Shown here: in pieces, positions 1 through 12,016 of the stretch
Numbering within the stretch: position 1 is the stretch's first letter
Layout of the letters: each line of letters begins with the position of its first letter
Assembly (NCBI RefSeq): GCF_905171775.1
Contig: NC_053492.1
Location: forward strand, 328,564,720-328,628,719
DNA: 64,000 bases
Reading direction: 5' to 3'
Origin: Rana temporaria
Lineage: Eukaryota > Chordata > Amphibia > Anura > Ranidae
The notes under the pieces: generated by a model
What the model saw: the letters and a program-made list of their open reading frames with translations, nothing else
Database searches by the model: none
Told to the model about the DNA's origin: nothing
Program-made: the position numbers and the translations under genes

Positions 1-1430
1 AAAAACTCAGTCCACTTATCCCAGTGACTGTCGAACCCCCAAACCCTCTTCTTTCAGACCAGACATATTGACATGTGCATACTACCTCACTTAACCCAAC
101 ATCAGTAAATCACGGATGCTTATAATAGGAAGGAACCCGGGACAGTCATGCACACATAAACATCTCCACCCCAAGACACGCTTAGCATGCGTCACCAGCT
201 CAGGACCCCTGAAAGAAAAATACTGTCCACCTACAGACATAGACCCCTGAAACAGTCACATTCAAACTAACACAACACTGAAACATAAAAACACAGATAT
301 CAAAGACATAAAACAGACACAAACGTCAAACCGGCAGAAAAGAACGATGGATTAAATATTTTTGCTCAAGAAATCTTTTCCCCCCATCTTTGATTGGGTG
401 AGGCGCAGCACGACCGAAAGAATGAAGTGCGCCTGTACGGAAGTAGTTCGCTGCCAAAAAAAAAAAACGCAGCCATGGAGGTGATCAGTCACCATCCGTA
501 CAGACGCACCCCACCACATCCCGGGGCGCTGCATCCCCCCAATAGAGCAAAACAAACGTTGGGCGCCAACTGATGAAGAATCATTACTTAATTGATATCC
601 TGACAAACTCAGGGGTAAACATTTCTGCCGGCTGATTTCAAAATGGCTATGGGTGAAACAAATGCAATCAAAATCAGACTACATGATGCTCACCTCTCAG
701 CTTCGATCCCAACAGCAAGAGCAAAACCCTGCTGGTTCTTTTATTTAAAACACAGAGAATATCACACAAATATGCATACACGCCCCCTTGTAGGGCTGTC
801 ATTGGACAGTTCATATCCAAATACATCGAAAAGTTAGAACAGTCCAATCAGAGCAGTTTCTTAAAGTCACAGAAATTAATGGTTTTCTTTCAAACGTCAC
901 ACAAGTTCCTTCTTGGGTCTGTAAAAGACAGGATGTGGCAAAGTCACAATTTCCTCTTGAAGTGATCAGGAATGCGGGGGATGGGGAAGCTTAAAGTCCA
1001 TATCTGCCTTCTCTCCACGACAAGGCTTGGAATGTGTAGCAAAGAATGGAGAGTGGGGAGGATTACATCTGTTCTTAATAATACTGGATTCATAACTTTA
1101 GGACAAAATCTGAAGAATCATCTCAAGGAAAATATACACTTCATTTCAGTGGTTCTAATCATAACACAAAAATATTCATTTTATTTCACATGAAATGTTA
1201 CCATCAATGCTTTAACCTATGTTCAGCTTTAGTTTTCACCTTCTACAATATTTGGCATGTACCCTTAAGCAGTCTGGCTCTTGCTATTGTAGAGTGTTTT
1301 TAAAGGATAAAACATATAATGGCTTTATAAGGAGAAGCTTGTTCCATCACAGTGGTGCAGAGAATGAATTCCAATATCCTTTTGAAGTTTTAGTGAGTTT
1401 TACTGCTGTAAGGTAACAGCATGTTTATTA
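1..1430. other. No recognised gene; unassigned sequence
   Basis: Only short open frames are present (84 codons or fewer), with no recognisable domain and no splice-linked exon series that I can see. A stretch around 640-960 (a Tttattt-type A/T block, CCAATCAGAG near 843, GC-poor flanks) might be part of an old LTR, but I could not find ends or a target duplication. I see no RNA gene. Confidence 0.4.
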
Positions 1431-2222
1431 TTTTTTTTTTCATTCAAATTTAAGTTTATTTTCAATAAAAGTACATACATTTGTACTATAACAGCAGTAT
1501 ACAAGTCAATAATATACAAAAAACAATAAAGCAAGTGCATTACTCCACATATTAGACATTCTTGTCGTAGTAACTGTCCATCATATCTAGCCATTTCTTA
1601 TGTTCATCACCATACGGTGAGAGTAAAACAGTTTGTATAAGCAAAGAAGAAAAATTAGGTTTAACTAATAATTTATAATTAAATAAAAGAATAATTCAAT
1701 ATGCTATAGAATCCCTTAGGGCTAACGTTGCCACACAATAAATTATATATAAGAAAAAAAACCCATGTGTGTACTAGACCTAAGTTCACGGAACGAATAA
1801 AGGATAGGATTTCTGGAGAACAATAACCTCTCCGACACCCCCAACGGGAACTGTCTGTGTCCAAGAGGTCAAGCAACCCCTTCAATCCCCCCTCCCTCCC
1901 TCCAATAATTATTACTAAAACCCACCGGTTTCTGTAATTATATATTCTCAAAACCCTTATCAAACATAATATCCCCAAAAGTTTGGTGGAATCCTTTAAT
2001 AACCTAAACATAGGCAAATACAAATGTTTATATTATTTATTTATTTATTTTTTTCTAAACATAACACACTGAGAATGAGAAATAGCGAGGATTCTATCCT
2101 CATAGATAAGACAACGAGATATAATCAAAGAAAAATCAAAGAAAGGAAGAGAAAAGAGAAAAAGAAAAAGATATGGCAGCCTGTTTATTATAGCCAACAG
2201 TGTTCCAGTCGTTGCAGAATGT
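1431..2222 (-). repeat. Possible L1/Tx1 LINE 3' end fragment
   Basis: The block opens with a T-run (1431-1440) followed by a TTTATTTTCAATAAAAGTACAT-like segment, and ends with a purine-rich stretch of Aaag repeats near 2130-2170. In reverse orientation this resembles the non-coding 3' tail of a poly-A LINE. No reverse transcriptase frame is attached and no target duplication was found. The assignment rests on overall texture only. Confidence 0.25.
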
Positions 2223-2224
2223 AG

Positions 2225-2530
2225 TGTGTCCCAGTGAACTGTAATCTCTCTCTGTGGATAAAGTCCCCCTCAGGAGTCACGTCCAATGGACAACAATGAC
2301 CCTCACCCAGGGAGGTAAAAAGCACCAATAGTGCAGTATCATTTAAAAGTTTTTAATAATAAAAAAGGCATACATTATGGTACTCAAATGGATGTAATAA
2401 AAACAGGCATAAAAACAAGTGTCAAGTTCACAAGAGTCACCTCCGGTACCTCTTAGTGGACTCTGGACTCTTTCACGTATTTGTCACGACACATGACTTC
2501 TTCAGGAGACTCCAATTTAAAAAATAAATA
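2225..2530. repeat. Interspersed repeat with a CTTCTTCAGGAG motif
   Basis: This segment contains CACGACACATGACTTCTTCAGG near 2484-2508 (quoted in parts: CACGACACATGACTTC, then TTCAGGAGACTCC). Similar text with a GACG/CGTTT element beside a CTTCAGG or CCTCAGG element recurs near 6905-6955 and 8430-8465, which marks all three as relatives of one repeat family. No coding capacity is seen. Confidence 0.35.
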
Positions 2531-2539
2531 AAAATGTTC

Positions 2540-2945
2540 TCAGTCTAGGCCGATATGTATTCTTCTACATATTTTTGGTAAAAAAAATCGCAATAAGCGT
2601 ATAGTGATTGGTTTGCGCAAAAGTTATAGCACCTACAAAATAGGGGATAGATTTATGACATTTTTTCAATATTTTTTTTTACTAGTAATGGCGGTTATCT
2701 GCGTCAGGACTGCGATATTGCGGCGGACAGATCGGAAGTGACACACAGAGATCCATGTCCCTGGCTCTGTAACTGCCGATCACGGGTACGTTGCCGACAT
2801 TGCGGCCGCCAGGCATACTCATCGGCACCTGAGTGATGCCCCCTAGCAGCTGGGAGGCCCGAGGACATCATATGACATCCACCCAGGATGGCAGAGCCAC
2901 CTTGTTGACATCATATGTCAATAGGCGGGATGGGAAGTGGTTAAA
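2540..2945. repeat. Interspersed repeat of ranid-frog type
   Basis: The text GGTTTGCGCAAAAGTTATAG (2610-2629) and the ending GGGATGGGAAGTGGTTAA (2929-2945) are of a kind I associate with abundant repeats in ranid frog genomes. That is recollection rather than a search. It is a non-coding MITE-like repeat with no clear inverted ends. Confidence 0.4.
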
Positions 2946-3702
2946 CAACAAAATCCATAGTTTGATGTCATCAGATGACAAACTAATGACTGTATTTATG
3001 GTACTTTTTTATTAAATGTTTGAAATTTAACCATGTTTTTTGAAATGTTTATCTAACAGGAGCAGCTATAAACATAGGCTGTATTATCGGCTTCTTGATA
3101 TGGAAACCAACAACGGGCAACTTTGCAGTATTTTTTGTGATGTCTGGTCTATGGGGGATTGCAGATGCAGTGTGGCAAACACTATTGAGCTGTAAGTAAA
3201 AAATATGTTTAATAAAACTGGAAAGTACTGATAGAGAAGTTGATGGCAAAGGGACAGATGAGATAAAATCATGAGATAGGGATCTGAGAGCTTGGAGATT
3301 ACTACATAGGCTAACATTATCTGTATTAATCTACTGAAGATTTAAATGTGCAGTAATATTGTCTTTATAAAATAGTTACGTTTCAGTGTGTGGATAGCAG
3401 GGGCATTGCTAGGATTGTTTAAGACTGGGGAATCCTGAAGTAGCAAATGGTGAGTGTAGCCACAAAACAGTGGGCGGGGCATTGTTACATGGAACCCTTG
3501 CCTACTGTATATGTAACACACATATGCCACAAACCTTGTACCCAAAAAAATGTCTCTGTAATTTTCCTTTCATGGTGCATCTTCATGGCAGCATACAATG
3601 GGTTATAGCTTCACTCCGTGACCTGATTAACTAAAAATCAAAGACAGACCCTGCTCACAACATTCTCTTCAACTCCTGCACAACACATTTTCTACCTTTT
3701 AC
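2946..3702. other. Nothing recognised
   Basis: AT-rich sequence with overlapping short frames on the minus strand (66-77 codons) that show no domain. One segment (3050-3200) reads weakly like a membrane-protein exon in translation, but without splice support I do not call it. Confidence 0.35.
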
Positions 3703-4797
3703 TGTCGTGAACTTATAGGCAGGTGCAGTCTACTTTCTCCACTGCAGGTGGCGCTCTTCTGCAACAGTACTGCAGTAGAGAGAAAGTCAAGAGGAATTGG
3801 ATGCTGCTGCCCAGCAGCCATCTTAGATCAAGCAGAGAATAATTTAGGGTCCTGACTCCCAGGCTTGCAATCTCTGCCAAAAAAGAGTAAAAAATATATG
3901 CCAAAGCATAGGGGCGATCCGCCCCCAGTCCACATATATATGGTATGTGTGCTCTTTTTTTAACTGAGGTGGTGAAAACACCTCCTACTGCTGTAGTCAC
4001 TGATTTATGTATGCTGAAAGCAAACGCTGTTGCTGTTAGAATAAACCAATCAATGCTGCAGCTGAATGGTGTAAGGAAAGGACGGAGTGTCAGGGAAATG
4101 TCCGTAGAAGAAGTACTGGCAATCTTGCCAGTAGACGAAATGGCCATAGAAGAAGTACTGGCAATCTTGCCAGTAGAAGAAATGGCCATAGAGGAAGTAC
4201 TGGCAATCTTGCCAGTAGAAGAAATGGGAGCCATAGGCTCATCATGTGACAGGAAGATCCTTCCTGCTGCCTATTTAAAGAGAGCTCTGATCATCAGGCG
4301 GTGCTGACTGGTCTTCAGCAGTTCCCTGATTTCCTGACGCCTGTATTATCTACCAGATTCCTGTTACCGACCCGGCTTGCTTGACTCTCCCTCTGGACCC
4401 TGATTCCTCTTGAATACCTGGCTTCTGATCCCGGCTATCCATTTGACCTTGCTCCTGCTGATCCTTGTGTACTTCGCTGCCCGTCTGTTATCAAACCCGG
4501 CTATCCTCTGACCACTGCATTCCGGAAGTTCCCGCTACTTGTTCAACATGACTCTGCAAGTGGGTTGGAGTTCCTCTTAACTCCAGCTGTTCTCTTCACA
4601 CCACCTTGCACGGTGCCTGCTGCTCTACCAGTGTCTTCTGTCTTCACCTCCACCTGACATCACTCCAAGCAACACTCACAGGCACTCGTGTTCCTCCTAA
4701 CCTGAACCGCCATCTGTCCCATCCTCAGAGGGGTTCTGGGCTGGAGATACAAGGGAGGCCGACCTTGTCACATCAGACTCCTACCAGGTACGTGACA
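3703..4797 (+). repeat. Candidate LTR
   Basis: The block starts TGTCGTGA and ends CGTGACA, so the termini have the TG...CA form with a short TGTC/GACA inverted end. A TATA-like CTATTTAAAGAGAGC lies near 4270. The sequence after it, rich in CCTGATTCCTG, CCCGGCT and TTCCCGCT words, resembles the transcribed part of amphibian Gypsy LTRs. TGGTGTTCCTGC directly downstream (4800) could be a primer-binding site. No matching flanking duplication and no attached gag/pol were found. A solo or orphan LTR fits, but other repeats are possible. Confidence 0.35.
4097..4228 (+). repeat. 42-bp tandem repeat, about three copies
   Basis: Three consecutive units each contain GAAGTACTGGCAATCTTGCC and are joined by AGTAGAAGAAATGGCCATAG. 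Each unit contains the perfect inverted repeat CTGGCAATCTTGCCAG (with a two-base centre TC). The unit is a multiple of three, so the 120-codon plus-strand frame at 3945-4307 repeats a 14-residue motif. I regard this frame as a by-product of the repeat. Confidence 0.75.
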
Positions 4798-5056
4798 AAT
4801 GGTGTTCCTGCAAAGCAAACAATGGTTAACAATAAAATACAGTAACAATAAAACATTACAGTATACCAGTATAGTATACAGTAAAACGGTAAGAACATTA
4901 GCTCAATAAAACAGCAAATATTTGGGGCTTTTTTTATCTTTTTTCTTTACACTTTTTTTGTAACTATTAAAAAAAACTTTAAACGTTTCAGGCTATGGGC
5001 TAACCTGTTTTGAGACCCTGTGTGAATGTGTGACCTAGACTGTGCCATACTGTACC

Positions 5057-6190
5057 CTATACTAATACTCCACTAGTGTGTGGTAGCATCGGAAACCGTC
5101 CAGGATGGCCTGGACAGAACGATTGGCCTGGACAAAACGGACAAAAATAGCGGGTGTCACGCCTATATCTGCATTTACTAAAGACACATCTTTTTTGAGG
5201 TGTTCTTTGGTTAGGGATACCAGGGAGGACATATGGAAAATGCCTCTCATGCAGCCGGTTCACTGCATCTGGATTGGGAAATTGGGCCACAGCACCTCCT
5301 GGAAACATCAGGACTTTTTCCTGATGCTTTGTATAGTACATAAGCGTTGAACAGAGCCAATTGGAATAAATATACAGACACTTTCTTGTACTAGCATCTG
5401 GCCTTACCATAAATTAAGTATGACCCCATCATCCGGTCATTGAAGTCCACCCCTCCCATGTTGAGATTGTAGTCATGGACAGAGAGGGGCTTCTCAACAA
5501 CACCAGTCGCTGTTGCAATTTGGACTGTCGTATTTGCGTGAATGGAAGAAAGAACGAAAATGTTCTTTGTCCTTTAACTTCACTGCAAGCAGTTCTTTAC
5601 TTTTCAAGCAGCTTCTCTCCCCCTGTCTATTTCAGAAATTTACAAGCCGTTGGGAGAAGCTCCAATGATTAGGTTGCACTGTGCCACATGCTCTAATTAG
5701 AAATTCAAAAAGCCGTCTAAAAAGTAGCACTCTTGTGTAATAATTGTCCACGTACAAGTGGTAACCCTTTTTCAAATAAGGGTGACACCAAGTCCCAAAC
5801 AATATTGCCACTTCTCCCTATGTAGTCTGGGCAGTCACGGGGCTCCACATTGCTATCTTTTCCCTCGTAAATCCAGAAACTACATGTATATCCTGTTGCC
5901 CTGCCACAGAGCTTATACATTTTGACCCCATATCTGGCACACTTGCTTGGGAGAAACTGTTTTAAAACAATGCAGCCAGAATACTTAATTAGGGACTCAT
6001 CTACGTAGACAGCTTGTTGGTTTATATACAAGGTTGCAAATTTTTGGTTAAAGTAAATTACAAGAGCCAAATTTTGTGGAGACGATCATATCCAGGGTCA
6101 CCCGAGGACGACAGAGTTCTTGGTCATTGAAATGCATAAACTGCATGATTCGCTCATATCTACTCCTAGTCCATGACAGCAGCTAATGAA
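5057..6190 (-). pseudogene. piggyBac-family transposase fossil
   Basis: The minus strand carries several blocks typical of PGBD4-like piggyBac transposases, in family order but in broken frames. The upstream block (6070-5717) includes YVDESLIKY and QFLPSKCARYGVKMYKLC, the region holding a catalytic Asp. A middle block near 5460-5340 carries degraded MMGSYLIYG- and LALFNAYVLYK-like text. The C-terminal block (5250-5057) holds the Cys-rich zinc-binding tail, with HFPYVLPG and an RRDTRYFCPFCPGQ-like motif. Stops and frame changes separate the blocks, and the N-terminal DNA-binding part is missing or unrecognisable. The family makes transposases acting at TTAA targets. This copy is dead. Confidence 0.8.
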
Positions 6191-6261
6191 TTGGGTCTGT
6201 GGACCAATATAACCACAACTTATTATTTTTTAGTAATGCCCATGTTAAGGGGCATTACTAA

Positions 6262-6397
6262 TCCAGTGTGCTTTCCAAACGAACATTCAATGTTGCTGGG
6301 GATTTTGTGACCGATAAGAGAATGCATCTGTCAACAGACTTCATTGACCGTCTAACATTTGTCAAAATGAATCAGTCCTGGATTAGCAGCAGCTATT
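6262..6397 (+). pseudogene. hAT transposase C-terminal scrap
   Basis: The segment aligns by eye with the end of the transposase gene at 22862-22990 and shares the words ACATTCA, GTGACCGA, CTGTC.ACAGACT and ATGAATCAGTCCTGGAT. It encodes a degenerate hAT dimerisation tail ending near the stop TGA at 6396. It is out of frame at its start and isolated from any upstream transposase. This shows that the hAT family found at 17440-32590 has other, older copies. Confidence 0.7.
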
Positions 6398-6399
6398 GA

Positions 6400-7632
6400 G
6401 CCCCTGATGCCGATGACACTGATTGACTGTTATTGGGATCTCAAATCTCCGCAAGACTGTCAAGGCTGCCTAGCTTTATGGGTGTTGATTTTTTTTGTAA
6501 AAGTTTTTAATTAGAATACAAGAAAAGAAACAATAACAAAGAGCTTCACAGGTGACAAATAAGTGCGGACGCAGCTGCTGTAAAAAGCATAAATGTGAGA
6601 ACATGCCACTGTGCAAAGTGGTAAATAAGGCATACATGGCCTAGTAATATCTTCAGTAGTGTCAGTATATGCTTTATTATTTGTGCAACATTCAATTTAT
6701 CAAGATTTTGAGATATGTGCCAATAAAGATAATTCAATGGAGGATAGGATCTTGTCAGGAATAGAGAAAAATTACTGCTGGAAGGGCAGCGATTGGGCGG
6801 ACTTTAGAGGCAAGACGGGAACAACAAGATTAGAAAAAATATATATTTATTACAAAAATTCCAATTGATATAAAAAAAAATAGAGGATATATTATAGTGT
6901 GGAAAATATCCTCTGCGCATCGTCTACGTGTTTCTCCTTTGGGCTTCCTCAGGACGAGGCAGGAGAATTTTAGCAGTAGAACATTAAATATTTCATTTAT
7001 CAAAATGATCGTCAGCCTTCCAGTGCACCACAGATCGCTTATAATCGCAGATACAACAGCAGTCGCTGAATAGTTTACACGTAATTCCAAAAGGGGTTTG
7101 GAATGCCAAACAGAAGGGGGAAGGTTTCATCTATGTGAAATCATGGTTGCATCATGTCCTTATCAGGGGTGATTCTATTCAGTAACCAGAAAACCGTAGA
7201 GAACCGAGGGAAGAGGAAATGGCCAGGGCCACAATAGAAATTATATCCATATAAAGTAGCCAAAGTCTATCAGTATAGACCGTCCAATACAAGGTGGTCA
7301 GGGAATTTTAGTTAGAGAAACCTCAGAGATGACATTGACGTCTAAGCCCCGGGGGATAGCCTATATTTACGGATATTGGCAAATGTGAGTGCTTTTCTGT
7401 CCCCTATTCCCTTTTTTTGATAGGATCTTGTCCTCTTATTTGTCTGTATCGGTGCTAAAATTAGCCGTGTTAATATCATGTGTAGGGAGAAAAAAAAAAT
7501 TATGTGGTCCAAGGCACCATAGGTAAATGGCCTCCATCCCAAATTGGAACAGAAAAAAGAGAGTTTGGTCAGCCTGACTTTAAATGAGGCCAATCACCAT
7601 GCGGAGTAAGCATACTAGGTAAACAATATTGC
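6400..7632. repeat. Unassigned repeats, including a second CTTCCTCAGG-type repeat
   Basis: 6490-6740 has an A/T-rich, LINE-tail-like texture. 6832-6990 contains an A/T stretch followed by GTCTACGTGTTTCTCC and GGGCTTCCTCAGGACGAG, related to the repeats near 2490 and 8435. 7140-7330 contains CATGTCCTTATCAGGGGTGA, probably from the same family. Short minus-strand frames (63-86 codons) show no domain. Confidence 0.35.
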
Positions 7633-8095
7633 TTAAAGGAGTTGTAAAGGAAACATTTTCTTTTGCTGAAATGACCGTTTACAATGTATAGAGACATAAT
7701 AGTTAACTGATTCCTTTTAAAAATGATTAAAATAGATAACAATCAATCATATAATGTACCTGCAGTTTCTAGTTTCGTTTTTGCATGTTGTTTCCTGCTT
7801 CTGTGATGTACAGAGCCACAGAGACAATACAGGGCAGTGATGGTTTGGAAAACGAAACTGATTGGTGCTGTGGGGTTTTAGACACACAGTAATCACACCT
7901 CCTTGATTAGTGACCACAGAGAGAAAGCTCCCAGTACTGTGGTCATCAGGAAACAGACAACCAGGAAGTGTGGAGATCAGAGAAGAATTACAGCAACTTG
8001 AGAGCAAAAAACAAACAATGAGGACATTAAACCAGCACTGCATTAAGGTAAAGGAAGCTATTAAGATAAAAAAAATCCCTTTACAAACCCTTTAA
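7633..8095. mobile_element. TTAA-flanked MITE (piggyBac or Kolobok type)
   Basis: The left end reads TTAAAGGAGTTGTAAAGG and the right end, reversed, reads TTAAAGGGTTTGTAAAGG. The two ends form an imperfect inverted repeat with TTAA at both borders. The interior is non-coding. Such TTAA-inserting MITEs are mobilised in trans by piggyBac or Kolobok transposases. I cannot tell which from the ends alone. Confidence 0.75.
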
Positions 8096-8099
8096 ATGG

Positions 8100-8600
8100 G
8101 TTGTTCCAACACAAAAGGGGGGGAGTTAGTTCGGGACTTGGAATGAGAGATGTATCACAAAGAGCAGTCTTAGCAAAGAGCATTTTATTATGCCTTGTGA
8201 TATAATATAAAGCATACTGAATGACAAAAAATTGCATCCACAAAATCGCATAAACATGCTACAAATTCCATATGCATAATAACCCCATGGTACTTGGCAT
8301 ATCGTGGAGTAAGGACAAGTCCTGCATAACATGAACCAGTGGAGGGGCTTGATGGTATAATGAGAATCTGGGAGTAAAACAGTATAAAAAACATAAAATC
8401 ATCTGTATGAACATCATGCATCTATGTATGCACGACGCGTTTTGTGGGATCTACCAACTCTTCAGGGGTGAATGCAATGGTGATCTACAGGGACGCCATC
8501 AGGGGGGTACAGGCAGTACACCTGTAAGGGAGGTCCCCAGGGCCCCAGATGGCAACCCCCTTTTTTTTTTTTTTTTGTATATATTCTTTTATTTGTTTAT

Positions 8601-8642
<42 letters not shown>
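8100..8642. repeat. Interspersed repeat followed by a TA microsatellite
   Basis: 8140-8480 holds another copy of the GACGCGTTTTGTGGG / CTCTTCAGGGGTGA repeat. 8562-8577 is a T-run and 8607-8642 is an uninterrupted TA dinucleotide microsatellite. The LTR of the Gmr1-A element begins directly at the end of this TA run, so the retroelement probably inserted into it. Confidence 0.5.
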
Positions 8643-8645
<3 letters not shown>

Positions 8646-8930
8646 GACGTTCGGGGAACCAGCTTGATCGCAGGACACAGGCAAATTTTTTATTGAGTAT
8701 CAAAACACCGAGTACAATAATAGACATTTTCAGCTTGTCACACAAAAGGGTACATTATGGTACAATGCAGGTGAGTCAAGTAAAACCATATTATCAAAGA
8801 TATAGTATTCAGAGCATGGACAGCAAACGTCCAGATTGCGGATTGTCAGATATGTTATAGCAAAATAAAAGGAGCGAAAGCCGGAGTATTTGATATACTC
8901 CTGAGGTTGATTATAAAGGGAGTTCACCCA

Positions 8931-10940
8931 CTACAAAAAGTGCGGTCCAAAGCCCCAACGAGCAAGGATATAGTTTAGGTAAGGCCAGGAGACCGTATCG
9001 AAGGCTTTCCTGATGTCGAGGGATAACAAATGCATAGGAACCTTACGTGTTCTGGCTAGATGTTGTAGGAGAACAACTCTCCTAATATTATCACTGGCCT
9101 GTCGGCGAGATATAAAACCGACCTGATCTTTATGGATCAGTCCACCTATGATGGGATTAAGGCGTAAGGCCATTACTTTGGCCAATAGCTTAATATCGAG
9201 ATTGAGTAATGAGATAGGCCTAAAGTTCGACCAAAGGGAGTTATCTACATTCGGTTTAGGGATCATAGCTATTATAGCTGTCAATGTATCTCGACCAAAG
9301 GAGTGATGTTGAAGTAGGGCATTGAAAGAGTTAGTGAGGAGCGGGGCGAGGGTACCAGCAAATTTCTTAAAGTAAGTGCCTGAGAGCCCATCAGGACCCG
9401 GTCGTTTATGGGATTTAAGAGTCTTGATAGTGGTAAGGACCTCTTCAGTCATAATGGGCCTCTCAAGGCACTCACGATTAGAGTCTGACAAAGTGGGCAA
9501 AGGGGTATCTTGAAATAGCACATCAGCTGTGGAGGGGGAGAAGGAGGATTGGGCTTTATAAAGTTCCTGTAACCTTTTCTGAAATTCAGCTAGGACCTTT
9601 ACGGGATTACTAGTGTAAGTGTTTTTGTCTATACGCAGCCTGATAGGAACATGGTTCCACTCTGGAAGACGGAGGGCCAAAAAAGAATCCGGTTTATTAG
9701 CCTTAGTGTAGATAGTGTGGTTTGATCTACGAATGGCCTTGTCAGCTAATTCAGCTAATGCTAGATCAAGTTCTGTCCTTGACTTTTCCATCTGTATTCT
9801 ATGCGCCTCAGTTGGGGAGGACTGAAATTGGAGGAAACAGTGATGGAAATCACATTCCAATTCAACTAGCCTGGCTTTCTTATCACGGTTTAGATGGGTA
9901 GATACTGAAATGCATTTACCCCTGATTACAGGCTTATGTGCTTCCCAGAGGAGAACAGGAGAAATGTCAGGGGTAGAATTATGTTTCAGATAGTCAGCCA
10001 AAGCGATTTGTATATCAAAACAGTAAGACTGATTAGTGAGGTGTGCCTCATTAATACACCAGGTACGGTCTTTGGACATAGGGACTAGGGATGAAACGGT
10101 GGTAAGTACTGCGCAGTGGTCGGACCAGGAGATAGGCTGGATAATAGAATTAAGTAGTATGGGGGAGGAGGCAACGGAGACAAAGATATGGTCAATTCTA
10201 GAAAAGGATTTATGTGGGTATGAATAAAAGGTTTAATTTTTCTTTGTTGGGTTGCACTCTCGCCAGGTGTCAAGCAAAGAAGCTTGTTGTAGGAGTTTCC
10301 GGAAATGTATAGAGGGGGAATACTGATCAGGAGCGTAAGGTGATTTATCTATATGTGGTTGTAGTACTAAGTTGGAATCACCACATAAAAACAATGTCCC
10401 TTTACAGTTGGAGCGTATTACCTGAAATAAGTGTGAGAAGAAGGGATTCGGGTTAGTATTTGGGGCATAATAGGAAACAAGGGTTGTCTCAACATCTTGG
10501 AGGAGACCTACTAATATAATGTAGCAACCTTCCGGGTCCTTAATCTCAGAAGTAACTGTGAAAGGGAGAGTGTGATGAAGAGCAATTAGAACTCCGCTGT
10601 GTTTTGTGGGGGCTGATGCTGTAAACACCTGGGGATAACGGATACTAAAAAATTTGGGGGTAGTGCGAGCTGCAAAGTGTGTCTCCTGAAGGGCAACTAT
10701 ACCTGCTTTTAGAGTTGCAAATGTTTGGAAAGCCTTGACCCTCTTATTAGATGAGTTGAGTCCTTTAACATTCAACGAGAGTACATTCAAGGGGGCCACC
10801 TGGGAGCGGTTAAGGAATATTGAGGTGAATCCTTCAGGGCCATGCAACCCAGCCGACCTAGAGAAAAGAGAAGAAAAGAGAAAACAAAGGAGAGAAGAAA
10901 GAGAGGGTGGAAGAGAGGAGTAACCATGTAGGGCAAGCAA
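8931..10940 (-). pseudogene. L1 ORF2 fragment: endonuclease plus partial reverse transcriptase
   Basis: The apurinic-type endonuclease is recognisable from 10800 down to about 10110, with LNVKGLNS, ALQETHF, YYAPN, GDSN, SRIDHIFV and SDHCAV in the expected order. A frameshift near 10235 breaks it. The frame resumes through 10079 and covers the RT fingers: KRPGPDGL, IPKPNVD, NFRPISLLN, GFISRRQASDNIRR and LSLDIRKAFDTVSWPYL. It stops at 8931, before the catalytic (F/Y)ADD box and the C-terminal Cys-rich domain. In intact relatives this protein nicks target DNA and reverse-transcribes the LINE RNA. This copy cannot. Confidence 0.9.
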
Positions 10941-12016
10941 ATGGTCACAAAGAGGGAGAAGAGTCTAACTCTATCGCCCGACCAAATAGTACACCAACAC
11001 AGGGGCCAGCCAGCTAGCCCGTGGGTGGACCGTAGAAAGGGGGAGCAGTGACAGCTCCCCGCCACAAACGGGATATACAAATCATATATTGTGAGACAGT
11101 TTGCAATAATCAGTCGGCCTAACTAAAGAGCCTGTGCTCGGTAGCAATAAAAACAAAACAAAAACAGGAATACCGGCAACAACACAAGTATCAGGACTGA
11201 TATTTTTAGCCAAACATCTCCAATGTCCTAGGGGATACCCGGGACAGAAGGTCTAGTAGGAAACCAGTAAAATAATGCATGAGGGTGAGAGCAGAGGAAG
11301 GGAAGGGAGGAGGTGTGCATAGGGATGGGAGGGGGAGGGGGAAGGTAGGGCAAAGGCTGGGGGGTAGGGGGGAGGGTGTGGGAAGTGAACAGAAAGGATA
11401 AGGGGGGATAGGAAAGGGAGAAAGGAGTGGAGAGGGAGGGAAGGGAATGGGAGGGAAAGGGAGGGGGCTCGGAGGGGAGGGAAGGGAAGGGGGGAGCCTC
11501 ATAGGAGCAGGACACAAAGATTCACATAGTGATAAAGGTGAAGTAGTATCCCTCTCGCATATTATAAGTTACAACAGATAACCTCCAGCTCAATATGTAG
11601 TAGTTACCGGCCAACACCCGCCAGCACCCAAATGGATACAGGTGGGGGCCAAGCCATTTGCCTATAAAGAGTCATCTGCACAGGGTAAATTGAGGAAAGG
11701 GGAGACAGACCAGCACAAACTGTCTGAAACATCAGCATTAAAGAATAAATCCTAAAAATATAAACAAAATAAAAAGCAACTTTAGCATGGTGTAACACTG
11801 AACCTGGGCAACCTCTATAAACGGTAAGGGGTTGCAGCAATCACCTCCTTGTGGAGGGGGCGATCTAGGACAGGCAGTCCCTGAGTGCCTCGAGTGGGGA
11901 ATCGTCCACTGGTAGAATGGTTGGTAACGAAGGATCCAGACGATTCGATCGACTCAGACAAGGAGGCTTGTTTCGACATCAGGGAAGAAATTAGGAACCT
12001 GCGAAGAGAAAGGTAA
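10941..12016 (-). other. L1 inter-ORF spacer with polypyrimidine stretch
   Basis: About 1.07 kb separates the two L1 frames. 11281-11505 is almost purely G and A on the plus strand (C and T on the L1 sense strand). Two overlapping Pro/Ser-rich frames there (95-103 codons) are by-products of this composition. Most L1 families have a much shorter spacer. Confidence 0.6.

Noticed and set aside
3945..4307. A 120-codon repeat protein
   Set aside because: Its only structure is the 42-bp tandem repeat. It lies in a candidate LTR and has no homology that I recognise.
11206..11517. Pro/Ser-rich frames of 95-103 codons
   Set aside because: Pure composition effect of the polypyrimidine strand in the L1 spacer.
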